Shown piece after piece: positions 1-12,874 of a DNA stretch of 64,000 nucleotides. The stretch's first letter is position 1; every line of letters starts with the position of its first letter. The position numbers were made by a program, and so were the translations under genes. Source of the DNA: Citrus sinensis (Eukaryota; Streptophyta; Magnoliopsida; Sapindales; Rutaceae); assembly GCF_022201045.2 (NCBI RefSeq), contig NC_068558.1, forward strand, positions 50,447,501-50,511,500. The letters are read 5' to 3'. Under the pieces are notes generated by a model. It made no database searches and was not told where the DNA came from. It saw nothing but the letters and a program-made list of their open reading frames with translations.

Positions 1-1029
1 TTCACGCATATTCTTGCATCAAATCCTATAGGATCCGCGACATGTATGAAGATAAAGAAATCTTGACCCTAGTAAAAAATTTTGATTATATTCAAGTTAA
101 GTCTCCGACCCTAGTAAAAAATCTTGACCAAATCCTTAACTCTTAAATTAATTTAAAATAAAAACACTTAAAACATACACATGTCGCTTGAGGTTTACAA
201 CTTACAAGCCCTAATGATCTAACATTAATGTAAAGACTAAAGGCTAAAGTTCTAAATAGTAGAGAAAAAGAGAGGGAAAGCAGCTTGACTTTGGTTATTT
301 TGCTTTGAAAATTATAACATTTTGGTAAATTGCTTTAAACTCTTCTTCTTATTATATTGTTTCTATTTTTGAAACTTTAAACTCTTATAATTATTTCAAA
401 AAAAAATTATTTAGTTTTTATTTTTGAAGCTTCATACTCTTACAATTTTTTCAAGGAATTTTTTATTAATATTAAAATATAAATATAAATTACAAAATAA
501 AGTGGGTGTAAAATATATTTTAAAGAATAAGTTATTTAAGTATTTAATCAAATTTTTATTCACAAAAAATAAATTATATTTATTTAAATAATTTTTAATT
601 AAAATAGTCTTTTATAAGAAGTTTCAAAAGGTCTATTTTCTGTTTTGATCATTGCCAACTGCTAATGTAAATAACATCATGATCATGTGACCGTTAATCT
701 TTGTCATAAATTTTTTGTGCAATAGCCAACAGGGCTCCTCTCCAATTTGCCAGCCACCAACTAACAGCTCCAAACGACTATAACGTTCCACGTCAGATTT
801 TTAACAGAAGGGTAGGTTAATCTCACGCGCGCAACCCGCCTGAGCCCCTGTACGTGGATTGGGGCGAGAGCTGCGACAAACAGATTGTTTCTCACGAAGC
901 TCAAGTGGGAGTGGACATAAAACCCTATCACTGGAATATCCATGGGCATTTGTGAATCTCCCGCTGACGGAAAGGCCATTATTGTAAATTCATCTCAAAA
1001 CTGAAATAAAATATACAAATCAAAATAAT
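1..1029. other. Intergenic DNA upstream of the KEA gene
   Basis: AT-rich DNA with runs of A and T. I see no gene, repeat with recognisable ends, or RNA gene here. The right part (about 700-1030) becomes less AT-rich and is probably the promoter side of the antiporter gene. A short reading frame at 761-979 on the minus strand has no family resemblance and is ignored. Confidence 0.5.
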
Positions 1030-1389
1030 TTCTACTTTCTTATTCTCACTCCTGATTCCTGGAGGCTGGCTGAAAGAGAGAGATGTTATAGAAAATTCGT
1101 TTACATGCTCTGTTGGCTCCTAACTCTTCTCTCAACTGCCCCATCGATTTTATCAGCTCCAGCCGCTGTCACAGCCACCATCTCGCTCTTCGTCATCGGT
1201 AACTCCACTTTCCTTCTGTATAGCGTGTAAACTCCATATTTGTGTTTTTCTTCTAGTATTTTAATGTCTATTTTCGGTTTATTTATTGTATATGGGTGAA
1301 GGTTCCTGACATTTTAACTTAAGAAGATTCGCATTGATACAGTGGGTTTTTCTACTTGTTCATTTTACTTTCACCAGGTGTTTGACTTT

Positions 1390-1440
1390 ATGCCAATTAG
1401 AGTACGTGAGCCTGATTCTATAAATATTGGATTGCATTGA
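1390..1440 (+). promoter_or_regulatory. Upstream ORF in the KEA leader
   Basis: An ATG at 1390 opens a 16-codon frame (MPIRVREPDSINIGLH) that ends with TGA at 1438-1440, 13 bases before the main start at 1454. It lies in the leader exon that follows a likely 5'UTR intron (donor near 1200, acceptor AG at 1376-1377). Such short upstream frames can lower translation of the main frame. No conservation data are available here. Confidence 0.45.
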
Positions 1441-1453
1441 CTGGCTTAGAGAA

Positions 1454-4400
1454 ATGGGTTTTGCTTGTGGTTTACAGCAGCCTAATGTGTTTGAGGGTAC
1501 GAGATACAGAATTTCCGATAGACTAATTAATTCAAGGTTTAGATATGGAGGTTTTGGTTATAATGTTTCCAATCGGAGGATTGTTTCAAAAACCCGGTCC
1601 ACGAGAAACTTGAGTAAAAGTATTTCATATGCTGGCTGTTCAAAATCAAGTTTGGTTTTTAGAGGAAACTCCGATGCTAATTTGTGGGGTTTGTACACCT
1701 GTAAGTCTTTATTTTGTAGTTTTGATGATTTTTCAAAGTTGTCAAGGGGAGTTTGTCCAACATGTCAAGGTAATGATTCTTTAGCATTTATTGATGGAAA
1801 TGGCCGAAATGTTGAGTTTTCTGAAAATGGTGACGGTCCAGAGGCAAATAGCTTGGGCGAAGAAGAAAGAGAAACAAAAGAAGATGCAGAACCACCTACT
1901 ACTGACGAATTGAGAGAATTATTGATGAATGCAATGAAAGAATTGGAAGTTGCACAGCTGAATAGTACCATGTTTGAGGAGAAGGCTCAGAGAATATCAG
2001 AAGCTGCAATAGCATTGAAGGATGAAGCAGCAAATGCTTGGAACAATGTTAATGTCACACTTGATATGGTTCACGAAATTGTGAATGAGGAGTGCATTGC
2101 CAAAGAAGCTGTTCATAAAGCAACAATGGCTCTTTCTTTGGCTGAGGCAAGGCTTCAGGTGGCTATTGAATCACTACAAGATGTAAAACAAGAGGATGAT
2201 TATCCAGAAGGTTCTACAGAGGATGATGCCAAAAGTGATGGTAAAGAAGAGGATGGACTTCTTTTGGCTGCTGAAAATGATATCAAGGAGTGTCAAGCAA
2301 ATTTAGCAAATTGTGAGACAGAATTGAGACGGTTGCAGAGTAAGAAGGAAGAATTGCAGAAGGAAGTGGATAGATTAAATGAGGTTGCAGAGAAAGCTCA
2401 GATGAATGCCTTGAAAGCCGAGGAGGATGTCGCAAACATTATGTTATTAGCAGAGCAAGCCGTTGCTTTTGAGATAGAGGCTACGCAACGTGTGAATGAT
2501 GCCGAAATTGCATTACAGAGAGCAGAGAAATCGCTCTCCAATTCCTCTGTTGATATCTCTGAAAGAATCAAAGGGTACGTATCAGGTGATGAGACTGCAG
2601 TCAAAGAAGAGAAGGCAGGTAGCACTGATGATGTTAATGTTGAAAGAGACATAGATGTGCCAGTTAATGGTGACTATTTGGTCAGCGAGTCTTCACATGA
2701 TATTCTACCGGATAAAGTCAGCCAGAGTTCTGAGGAATTATACCAATCTGATGAACTGATCGATCAGGAGAATGGAAAGCTGAATTTAGACTCTCCTAAA
2801 GAAGCTGAAGTGGAAGCAGAAAAGTCAAAAAATGTTATTCAAACGAAAAAGCAAGAAATGCAGAAAGATCTGACTAGGGAGAGTTCACCCGTTAATGCTC
2901 CGAAGACATTGCAGAAAAAATCTTCTCGTTTCTTTCCTGCTTCATTCTTCTCTTCTGCTGTGGACGGGACTGAGTCCACACAAGCATCAATTTTCCAGGG
3001 GCTCATGGAATATGCAAGGAAGCAATTGCCTAAGCTGGTTCTTGGCTTTTTGCTCTTTGGAGCAGGGTATGTATCACTCTGTTGCTACTTCTTTGTTTCT
3101 ATATATTTTTGTAAAAATTCATTATTGATTTTACTTCATTAATCATGTCATTGTTGAGTGATATTAAGTTTGTGCTACACACATCATTTGATATTGCAGT
3201 TCGTTTTAGTTTTCCTTATAACTTGGAGGAAAAGAAGTGCTTCACTTGAAAGTAGTTCACAAGCACACCAACCTTCTTTGTTAACCATTGAAGCATTTGT
3301 CTATCATTATTTTCCTATTAACCTATTGCTCGATTATGTTGGTGTAAATTCCTATTGTCGATGTCTACAGTTCATTTCCTTAGCTCCTCTGAAAGGTGTT
3401 ACTACATAATTCTATTAGTTGTTTCATATATGATATATTAGATTGTGACATTTAGTTTAGAGGGGCCTTCTTGATATTAAAAAACAAATGCTTAATGGAT
3501 CACAGGGTTGCCTTTTATGCTAATCAAGCAGAGAGGAGCTCTCTGCAGCTTCAACAACCAGATGTTATTACCACAAGTATTGAAGAAGCTTCTTCAAATG
3601 CAAAGCCTCTAATCCGAGAAGTTAAGAAACTTCCTAAGAGAATAAAAAAGCTGCTGGATATGCTTCCTGAGCAAGAGGCATGCAATTTCATGTATCATTA
3701 ACTTTTTCTGCCTTGGATCTTAAGTGCAATATGATAGTTCTTTCTTAATTGATTTAATTTTGAATTCTCTTAGATAAACGAGGAGGAAGCTTCGCTCTTT
3801 GATGTGTTGTGGTTACTTCTTGCAAGTGTAATTTTTGTGCCTATATTTCAGAAAATTCCTGGAGGTAATTGAATTTATAAGTCTTTAATCTAATACATGC
3901 TTGTATAGTTTATGTGTTTGTAGTTCTAGAATATTCCAAAATGAAAATTTTATTATTAAATGGTGCTTGAACTTTTTCGGCATATATTTCATTCTCCTTA
4001 TTTATCAAAATTTTCCCCGAAATATTGTACAGTTAAATGTTTTGGTGCCGCCTTGATCCTGATCAATATTATGACAGCAAGTTCTTGCTTTAAATCAAAT
4101 CTTGATTTTATTTACTAGTACTATACTTATTGTACGTTTAGGCAGTCCTGTTCTTGGCTATTTGGCTGCTGGCATCTTGATTGGGCCTTATGGTCTTTCT
4201 ATAATCCGTCATGTGCATGGAACAAAGGCAATAGCAGAATTCGGAGTTGTTTTCTTGCTATTTAATATTGGCCTTGAGGTGACTTTCTTTTACATTCCTT
4301 CTTAGTATTTTATTCTCACAATAATGCGGAAAGCTAACTCAGAAGTGTTTTTCATTTTATAGCTTTCTGTTGAAAGGCTAAGTTCCATGAAGAAATATGT

Positions 4401-7400
4401 TTTTGGATTAGGCTCCGCTCAGGTGATTGGGAAACTTCCAATATCTTTATCATATCTGTTTATTTTGTCAGGTCCACTTGATCAATTTTTTAATTATAGA
4501 TATTTAATGTGCATAATGCAGGTCTTGGTGACAGCAGTGGTGGTTGGCTTGGTTGCACATTTCGTTTCTGGGCTGCCTGGTCCTGCATCAATAGTCATAG
4601 GAAATGGCCTAGCACTGTCTTCTACAGCTGTTGTCCTACAGGTACTTATTATGAACTGTTGTTGCTTCAGATTTCTGGTATATTAACTTCCTTGTATTGC
4701 GCGTCACCCATTTTTTTTGGAGAAGGAACAGAACTGAAATATGTAAAATATTTGGACATTTTGTATCTTGATTTCTAAATAGTTTAGGAACTTATTTGTG
4801 CTGCAATCAAGTTTATGTCATTTTACCTCGTCTTATATTCCAAATGTAAAATATATATGGTACTGCAAAATCTTCAAAATCAACCATTTGTTAAATGATC
4901 TATGATTAATAACTTGGAAGGTCCTTGGCCCACGGCTTTCTTAGACTTTCCTTGTTGGAGAAGAGCTTGTTCTCTAGCCATTTTTGTAGTGGACCTGCCA
5001 ATGCAAATGATTATTAGTTTACACCTTTTTTGTCATACAAGTGATTTAATTTTCATGGATCTTGTTGCAGGTTTTACAGGAGCGAGGCGAGAGCACATCA
5101 CGCCATGGCCGTGCTACATTCTCTGTCTTACTTTTCCAGGTTACTCTACGAAAATAAACAGAAAAGTATTCACCTGGAAAACATTCATAAACTTTCGAGT
5201 TGAGGTGGGAAATCTCTTGTGTTAAAAACAAGAGGTCGAGGGTTCAAACACCGCTTACATGGGTGCGGATGGGATTCGGTTGCCTTAGGTTAAATAATTA
5301 AAAAATATTGTGCTTGTACGATTGTGGCTCCTTTAGCAGTTAATATATCCAATTGAACTTCTTGACAAAATATCGATTTAAATCCCTGCTTTTGTGATTT
5401 TTGCTGTGCCTTACTGGCATCTGTACTGAGGATTAAATGAAAAGTCTAACTGCTTCATGATATGGTAAAATATTAATATCCTAAACAAACGTGGATATTA
5501 ATTTGTTTAGTGCTTTGTTCCTTTGGATGTCAAAAGTGAATTTCAGTACCACATACAGCTTAACAAAAAATTTTAATTGCATATTACTACCCACTGCTTT
5601 TCATCTATGGTGATTTTTAAAATATCTTTGTCATTGTTTGTTTTTTGTGGAAATATGCTAACAAAAATCTATGTTCTTCCTTCTGTATTCTTCAGGATTT
5701 GGCTGTTGTGGTTTTGCTAATACTCATTCCTCTTATTTCACCAAATTCTTCCAAAGGAGGGGTAAAGATTACAAACAATCTATCTTTTCTTTCTCTTTTT
5801 GTTCTTTCATAAGTTAGTGAATGTTCTGATCACTTATTTTCTGCGACTGTTCCTTTGCTTGCACATAGTTCTGAGTTTGTGTGCACATAACTACAAGTAA
5901 TTAAGGTTTTCTGGAATTAAGATTGCTGATGAGCAACATCAAAAGTGCTATCAGCCAATAAATATTGTAAATACCTGTCTCATCCAATCATTATATTTCA
6001 TTTTGTCCTTTGTCCTTGCAGCTTACACCTACCATTTTTCCCAGAATGCATGGATCCCTGACTGCTTAGGAGTGCTCATATGAATTGGTTTCATTGAAAA
6101 GTTATTGAGGAATTGATTTAAATGAGAAAATTCATTAATATTTATTAAGTGAAAACATTCATAAGAAAGAGTTGGATCGGTAAGATGAAGCACTGGATTC
6201 AGATACAAACTGCATCTGTCTGAACAGAAATTGAATATTACTATTTTTATCTTGGAAAATTTGCCATAATGACTGTTTGCATCTCTCTTTCTATCTCTAT
6301 CTGAGGACTAAAGCTGCAATGTTACAATTCTATGTGTTATTATGGCAGATAGATATATGGCCTTAAATGCCTATTTCCCTCTATTAGAATCAGTAAGGCC
6401 TATAAAACAACCCTAAACTGCCGCGTCCATCCATTGTAAGCATGATGCACTAAAGGCTGTTCTTTCCTATGAAGTGTGTGTCAAGAATTTATTCCAGACT
6501 TAACTTCCTTTTGGTAGCGGTCATGGTCGCTACCACCACTCTTGTCAGAATTATTGAATATGCAATCTGCTTTGTTTCAGGTTGGTTTTCAAGCCATTGC
6601 TGAAGCTCTTGGAGTGGCTGCTGTGAAGGCAGCTGTTGCCATCACAGCCATAATTGCAGGTGGACGCTTGGTAAGTTTTAAAATTTCTAAGACATCATGC
6701 ATACTGACATTCAATTTGTTTGAATCACTTTGATAAAGACATCTTGTCAGTGATTTTATTTCTTGATCTATTCAACCATTTTGCCTGATGAGAAATCATG
6801 AGAAACTTTGTTGTAAGCTGGTATTGTACTTTGAGTCCAAGTAGCAACCTGTTTTATTGTTTTGATGCTGTTCATAGCTACTTTTTTTACTGTGTTCTAA
6901 CCTTCTATGGTCCATTCTTCTGGTGCATCAGAAATTTAAATAAGTTGAGACCTTAGCCAAATTTTTAGTTAGTTTTTATATTCTATTTCATAAAACTTTA
7001 GCTCATTGTCAGTTTAGATCTGCACATGATGATGGGATATGCATTTTAGGGTGATGTTCTTTACTGTGAAGTATAGGCGAACTTCCTTGGTGCAGTAATA
7101 CATGGCCACGGGGAAAAGATAGTTCTCAATTGTATCCCTCTTCTGTGTGTTTCTTTGGACTGGAGAGTTCATTCTCTGGGACTTACAGGGTCTCCCATTC
7201 TCTTCTGCCCATCAGTGAATAATGAAATTTGGTGTGTGAATTTATATTCTCTTTATGCGATTTTGCAGCTGCTTCGACCAATCTATAAGCAAATTGCAGA
7301 AAACCAGAATGCAGAGATATTCTCTGCAAATACGCTCCTTGTGATTCTGGGAACTAGTCTCCTTACCGCCAGGGTATAAAAATGCTATTTATTGATTGCT

Positions 7401-10400
7401 GTTCTCGTATATCTTACAATGATGAATCATATCTTTGTCCTTTTCTGGAGCAGGCTGGACTTTCGATGGCACTGGGAGCATTTTTGGCTGGTTTACTCCT
7501 TGCAGAAACTGAATTCTCTTTGCAGGTTGAATCTGATATTGCTCCTTATCGTGGCCTTTTATTGGGTCTCTTCTTCATGACGGTAAATCTTTGTAACTGC
7601 ATCTCTATGCTTGCTCACTTCTTGTGTTAAAATTTATTTCTTGTTCGATAGAAGGATAAGGCTACTGGCTTGTTACTTTCATGCAGACAATAATCTGAGA
7701 GAAATTTTGGATTTTTTTTTTTTGCTAAGAAACAAAGATTAAATATAACTATAAGAAATATGTACAAGGATTAGGAGGATTACAAAACCACAAAAAAGGA
7801 TGAGAAGTCCCAATATAAACAGAACACTTAGAAACCGCAAAGATAAAATAACCCAATCCCCAAAAACACTAGCTCACTAAGAGTGCATCCCTGTTAATAT
7901 ATAGAAGCTTCCCAATTAAGCAAAATAAAAAAGAAAGAGATGTCTTTGAATTCAGTAGTTATAGATGCCCAGAGGGAAGCCCAGAACTTGACTTTGTCCC
8001 ATAGGTATGAAGGATCTTCCCCAGCCTTGTTATCAAAGATTCTTTGGTTTCTTTCATTCCATACAACCCAAAAAATAGCCAAGACTGCACAGTCCCATAA
8101 AATAGTAAGTTGGATGTTAAATCCAACTTACTATTTTTCTTTGAATAATCTTTAGGCTGTTTGAGCCAGTTTTTGGACATTTTATTTTTCACTATTTATG
8201 CGCTTAAGTTTGTTATGCGACTGAGTGAGAATATGATAATACTTGGTAATTTTGTTTGTTCGATTTCTATCCAATTAACAGCAATATTTTTGTTGGTTTT
8301 CAGGTTGGAATGTCAATTGATCCAAAGCTTCTTCTTTCAAATTTTCCTGTTATTACGGGGGCATTAGGACTTTTAATAGGTGGCAAGACCATATTGGTTG
8401 CTTTAGTTGGTAGACTGTTTGGCGTTTCAGTGATATCTGCAATTAGGACTGGTCTCCTTCTTGCTCCAGGTGGAGAGTTTGCATTTGTGGCTTTTGGTGA
8501 AGCTGTTAATCAGGTTTGTTTCCAACCACACACAGTTTTCTTGATTCCCAATGGTATTTCGATTTACCTACAGCTTATAATGATTTTTTTTTTTTTTTAA
8601 TTGTGGGCTTTTGATTCAACATGGTACTAAGTGTTTAACAGCAAGCCCTTTGGAATCTCAGATGCCTGTGTTAGATATGGCTTAATTATACATATTTCAT
8701 ATAGATAAGCGAAGTCATTTTATTTAAGAGGAAAACGAGGGACAAAATTGTGTTTCTGAATTAAATAGTTATAGTCAAAACAATTGTTGTTAATTGCAAA
8801 ATTACTGCTAAAGGTGTTAACTGGTTACTTGCAGAAGTACTACTTTGCTAATTGGTTTTTCTCCAGGGAATAATGTCTTCTCAGCTATCATCTCTGCTGT
8901 TTCTTCTTGTGGGAATTTCAATGGCCCTTACACCATGGCTAGCTGCTGGAGGCCAGTTAATTGCTTCTCGCTTTGAGCAGCATGACGTTCGAAGTTTATT
9001 ACCTGTTGAGAGTGAGGTAAAATGCATAAAGTATAAATTTAGTGAGCTTTGAAGAATTATATATCTTCAGAAACAGAATTCTAGATCATTATTGGTAGTA
9101 TTTTGATTTAATAACAGATAGATGGATAGATATGATGAGTTTCTAGTCAGAAGTATTGTCATCTATTATCAGTTAATTATATCATCTTAATTTGGCAACT
9201 ATGATAATTTTGGGCAACATTTGGGTCCTAAAGCAATTGAAACGTGAAAAGAGACTTCTTGTTTCTCATTCTTTCCATTTCATAGTTGCAGCAGAAAATG
9301 ATAAAAGAAGTTTCTTAACTGTGGCACGGTTCAAGTGTTTTTATGTGCTTGGACAAGTCTTTAGTTTTGGTGGGTACTTTTTGGTTTCACATGACAGAAT
9401 TCTTCAACTTCTTGATCAGTTTGTTCAAAAGAAATTGATAAAAATGTCTTACTTGGCCATGTTTAGTATATTGAGTTAGGTTCCTTCTCAAATAGTCACT
9501 GCTTAAATTTCAGTTTGAGGATTTCAAGAGGCTAGTATACATACATGTAATATTACAGACACACAAATGTTAAATTTTTTACACAGAATTTGAAAACTCC
9601 AACTAAAGTTGATATCCTATCTGAACTCTCTAACATTAGAGTTGAATTATTTGAAAATTCTAACAGATGTATAAAGTTTAGATGTCTAACTCAATTTAAA
9701 ACATGATTGTATTATAGTTGAATCCCTGATTTCAGCATCAATAATGAATATGGAAATAGTGAAGTGAGTCTTTTTTTTTAATTATTATTATTTTTTTCAT
9801 AGAATCAGACTGTGCCCTTAATAAAGATCTGTACCTCAAACAAGTTGATTCCACCTACACCACCTGTTGTACGTAGGGTTTGCGTTATTTATAACCTTCA
9901 TCCTATGAAAGAGGTTGTTGTTGCCATGTGACATCATGCAGCTCATTAGCACCTTGATGATGCACTGGAAGATTAATATTTCTTCTATACCAAGTTATTT
10001 ACATTTATGATTTTCCTGTGCTATAATTTTAGCCATACTTGTTCATATGCTGAATTTCAACTTTGTTGTATGATTCACTTGGTTATTGTTAAAAATCATT
10101 CTCAACTGAGGTATATCTGGGCTTAATTTTATTTACAGACTGATGATTTGCAAGATCATATTATCCTCTGTGGATTCGGACGTGTTGGCCAGGTATTGAT
10201 TGGATTTCCTTACTTATTTGATGAATTAGGTTAACAGCATCTCAAGGTGAATCTGCTCTTAGTTTACAGTATGATACATATATTTGATCATAATAGTTCT
10301 GGTTTCTTTCCCCAGATCATTGCTCAGCTTCTGTCAGAGAGACTAATTCCATTCGTTGCTCTTGATGTGCGGAGGTAAACCAAACCATGTCTTATCTTTT

Positions 10401-11741
10401 TTCCCCCCTTCCTACCAAGAGAAAAGAATCACTCACCAGATACTCACTGTGTGTGTATATGGTGTACAAGTATTATGTATGCCTTTTTGGTTCTCTCAGA
10501 TGGATCTATACAGTTTGTAATTTTGCTTTCCAGAATTATCAAGTTCATATCTTTCCAAGATGTATTAAATTGGCGTTTCCTTTGTTTCAGTGATAGAGTG
10601 GCGATTGGGCGTGCCTTGGATCTTCCTGTGTATTTTGGAGACGCTGGAAGTCGGGAGGTAAAATATAGTAAGTCATGTCAAAATGCTTACCTGCAGATGA
10701 ATATTTGATGTGCTTCATACTGGATGATCAGGTCCTCCATAAAGTTGGTGCGGAAAGAGCATGTGCTGCAGCAATAACCTTGGATACACCTGGTGCAAAT
10801 TATAGAACTGTTTGGGCCTTGAGCAAGTATTTCCCAAATGTCAAGACTTTTGTTCGTGCTCATGACATTGACCATGGTCTCAATTTGGAGAAGGCTGGGG
10901 CCACAGCTGTAATTTTCTAAACTCTTTTTGTTTTATTTGGCGATTGCTATATTCCTCCATTTTCTGTTTAACATTCTCCTATTAAGCTTTATTTCTTCCC
11001 CAAAGAAAAAGACAGAGAAACAAAAGTTGCCCATTTGAGCTGGAATTTACTTTCATGGACATCACCTCTCCTGCATTACATGTTGAGTTCCATTACAGTT
11101 AACCTTTTGGTTTAAAAATTTGCAGGTTGTTCCAGAAACCTTGGAACCAAGTTTGCAGTTAGCAGCTGCTGTTCTTGCACAGGTAATACATGATTATCAA
11201 CGTGAAAAGGTATTTAGATCTGGTGTAAAATAGCAAGTTGAACAAGCACACGAGTTTTATAAAAATGGGTAATTCGTTCGCAAGTATACCCATCTTAAGT
11301 AAAATCGTGAGATGGTTGTGCTACATCCAGTGTACGAAAGACTGTTCAGTGACAGGATGTGAGCTAAACTGACCATTTGGTTTGTTTGTGTGTTTAGGCA
11401 AAACTGCCCGCGTCAGAGATTGCGGCAACAATCAATGAATTTAGAACTCGCCACCTGTCCGAGCTTACTGAGGTACTCAAATCTTGTCAATAAGATTTTT
11501 AATCTGTGGATCTTGTCAATAAGATTTTTAATTTGTGGATCTGGATAATCGTCCTCATTGGATATATGAACTTTTGAGATCAGAGTATCTACAATTGTTG
11601 TTTCTCTTATGTTTGCAGCTATGTCAAGCAAGTGGAAGTTCACTTGGTTATGGGATTTCTCGGGTAATGAGTAAACCAAAAGCTCAGTCATCAGATTCTT
11701 CAGATGAAAGCCAAGTCGCTGAAGGAACACTTGCTATATAA
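1454..11741 (+). CDS. KEA2: Chloroplast K+/H+ antiporter, KEA1/KEA2 type
   Basis: Exchanges K+ for H+ at the plastid inner envelope (CPA2 family), setting stromal pH and ion balance. Coding exons: 1454-3066, 3506-3677, 3774-3864, 4142-4278, 4363-4422, 4522-4641, 5071-5139, 5696-5761, 6581-6670, 7269-7373, 7454-7582, 8304-8513, 8867-9016, 10139-10192, 10316-10374, 10591-10657, 10732-10908, 11126-11182, 11398-11472, 11619-11741. They sum to 1207 codons plus stop, near the roughly 1,190 aa known for the family. The N-terminus looks like a transit peptide. Residues about 150-350 are acidic and coiled-coil rich, typical of KEA1-3. Then come the Na+/H+ exchanger membrane domain ([43 protein letters not shown]) and a C-terminal KTN/TrkA-N domain with the Rossmann motif GFGRVGQ. 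The frame ends EGTLAI. Start 1454 is the first in-frame ATG of the transit-like segment. The intron after 3677 has a GC donor. KEA2 rather than KEA1 is inferred from remembered gene order. Confidence 0.95.
5180..5310 (+). repeat. Possible SINE remnant in a KEA intron
   Basis: Within the intron between 5139 and 5696, a B-box-like sequence (GAGGGTTCAAACACC, about 5236-5250) follows a weak A-box-like stretch (GAGTTGAGGTGGG, about 5198-5210). An A-rich end lies near 5300. This is the pattern of a tRNA-derived SINE, but no target duplication was found. Confidence 0.3.
7712..8098 (-). mobile_element. LINE (non-LTR) 3' fragment in a KEA intron
   Basis: Read on the minus strand, this stretch encodes the tail end of a plant LINE open reading frame, with the phrases [14 protein letters not shown] and [14 protein letters not shown] typical of the zinc-binding region after the reverse transcriptase. 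It ends in a poly-A tail, seen as a poly-T run near 7712-7724 on the plus strand. It is 5'-truncated and frame-damaged (overlapping pieces lie in two frames). It sits in the intron between exons ending 7582 and starting 8304, antisense to the host gene. Confidence 0.6.
8099..8137. repeat. Perfect 17-bp inverted repeat
   Basis: Arms 8099-8115 and 8121-8137 (AAAATAGTAAGTTGGAT and its complement) enclose a 5-base loop. The hairpin abuts the 5' end of the LINE fragment, so it may be a by-product of that insertion. Confidence 0.7.
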
Positions 11742-12874
11742 AAAAATTCTTGGGACAAACTAAGTATAAAGCCTAGTAAAAGGGGAAAAACAAGGAAAAG
11801 GAAAACTGTATAGTGAAAAACTTGTTTCATTGGTATAAATTGTACAGAAATAGACCAGAGAAGAAGAGGCAGCTACAAACTATTCTATTATTCAATTCCT
11901 CTAATAAATTTTGATAGACCCTGATAAATTCTTCTTTGTAAGATGTCTAGAAGGAGAAAATTGTTGTTTGTTCCATTGCAGTAGTAGTTGATGGGATCTC
12001 TTGCTGAAGAAAAGAAAGAGCAGAAGCCTTGATTCTCAACGAAATATTATAATTCGGAAACATGATATTCAGAAAGTTCTCGTTCATGTTAAAACATGCG
12101 CGTTCAATTAACAAGCTAGCGGGGAGGAGATGAAAACCTGAAACCTTGGGTTTACAGGACGGACTTCGGCAGGGCACTGGGGATTCATCCTCTGGGTAGT
12201 TTAATTTTGTTGGTAAAAAAAAATTAGGTTACCATTCATATGGTAGATATTAAAATTTAAAATTGTTGATTAAAAATTTACGTCAAAATTATAAGTTAAA
12301 AATATTCTAACCCATTAACATAGTCAATTATTGATTTTTTTTTTTTTTTGCCTTCTTTATTTTGATCTCTAAAAAATTGATAATCAATATTAATTCAAAA
12401 CTTCTGACTCATATGAATGACATTAAGTAGCTGAGTACATTTTACTACAATTTTGATTTGATTCAAATTCTTGATCAAGACTCCCAAAATAAATAATTAA
12501 ATTAAGTCTATGTTTAGAATTAAGGTACGTTGGCTAAAAATTTAATATGAAATAGTTGTGGCTATAAAAATAAAATTATGGAGCATGATGAATAAATTTT
12601 TTATCAAAAATAATAAAAATATTATGATTTTTTAATCTTATACCAAATTGGCAAATACTTCAGTCACACGCACGCACTGCCGAGTACGCTTAAATAATCA
12701 GCCAAGTATGAACGCACCGTTTTGCCTTTACTCTCTCTCGTGCGCGGCTGAGCGCGCACTGAATCAGTGAGAGTGAGAGACCCTAGTTATATTATTATTT
12801 TATTATATAGACAAACCAGAAGAAAACGCAAAACGGCAAGCAAACTACTGAACCCGGGCTGTAAAAGAATTCGA
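11742..12874. other. KEA 3' region and FolD promoter
   Basis: About 11742-11950 is the likely 3'UTR of the antiporter gene. From 12190 to 12660 the DNA is AT-rich with nothing recognisable. From 12660 to 12790 it is richer in GC, with CT-rich and GCGCGC patches, and probably holds the FolD promoter. Reading frames here are short and unrelated to known families. Confidence 0.4.

Noticed and set aside
5230-5260. A tRNA gene near the GGTTCAAA motif
   Set aside because: No cloverleaf could be drawn; the B-box-like motif fits a SINE remnant better.
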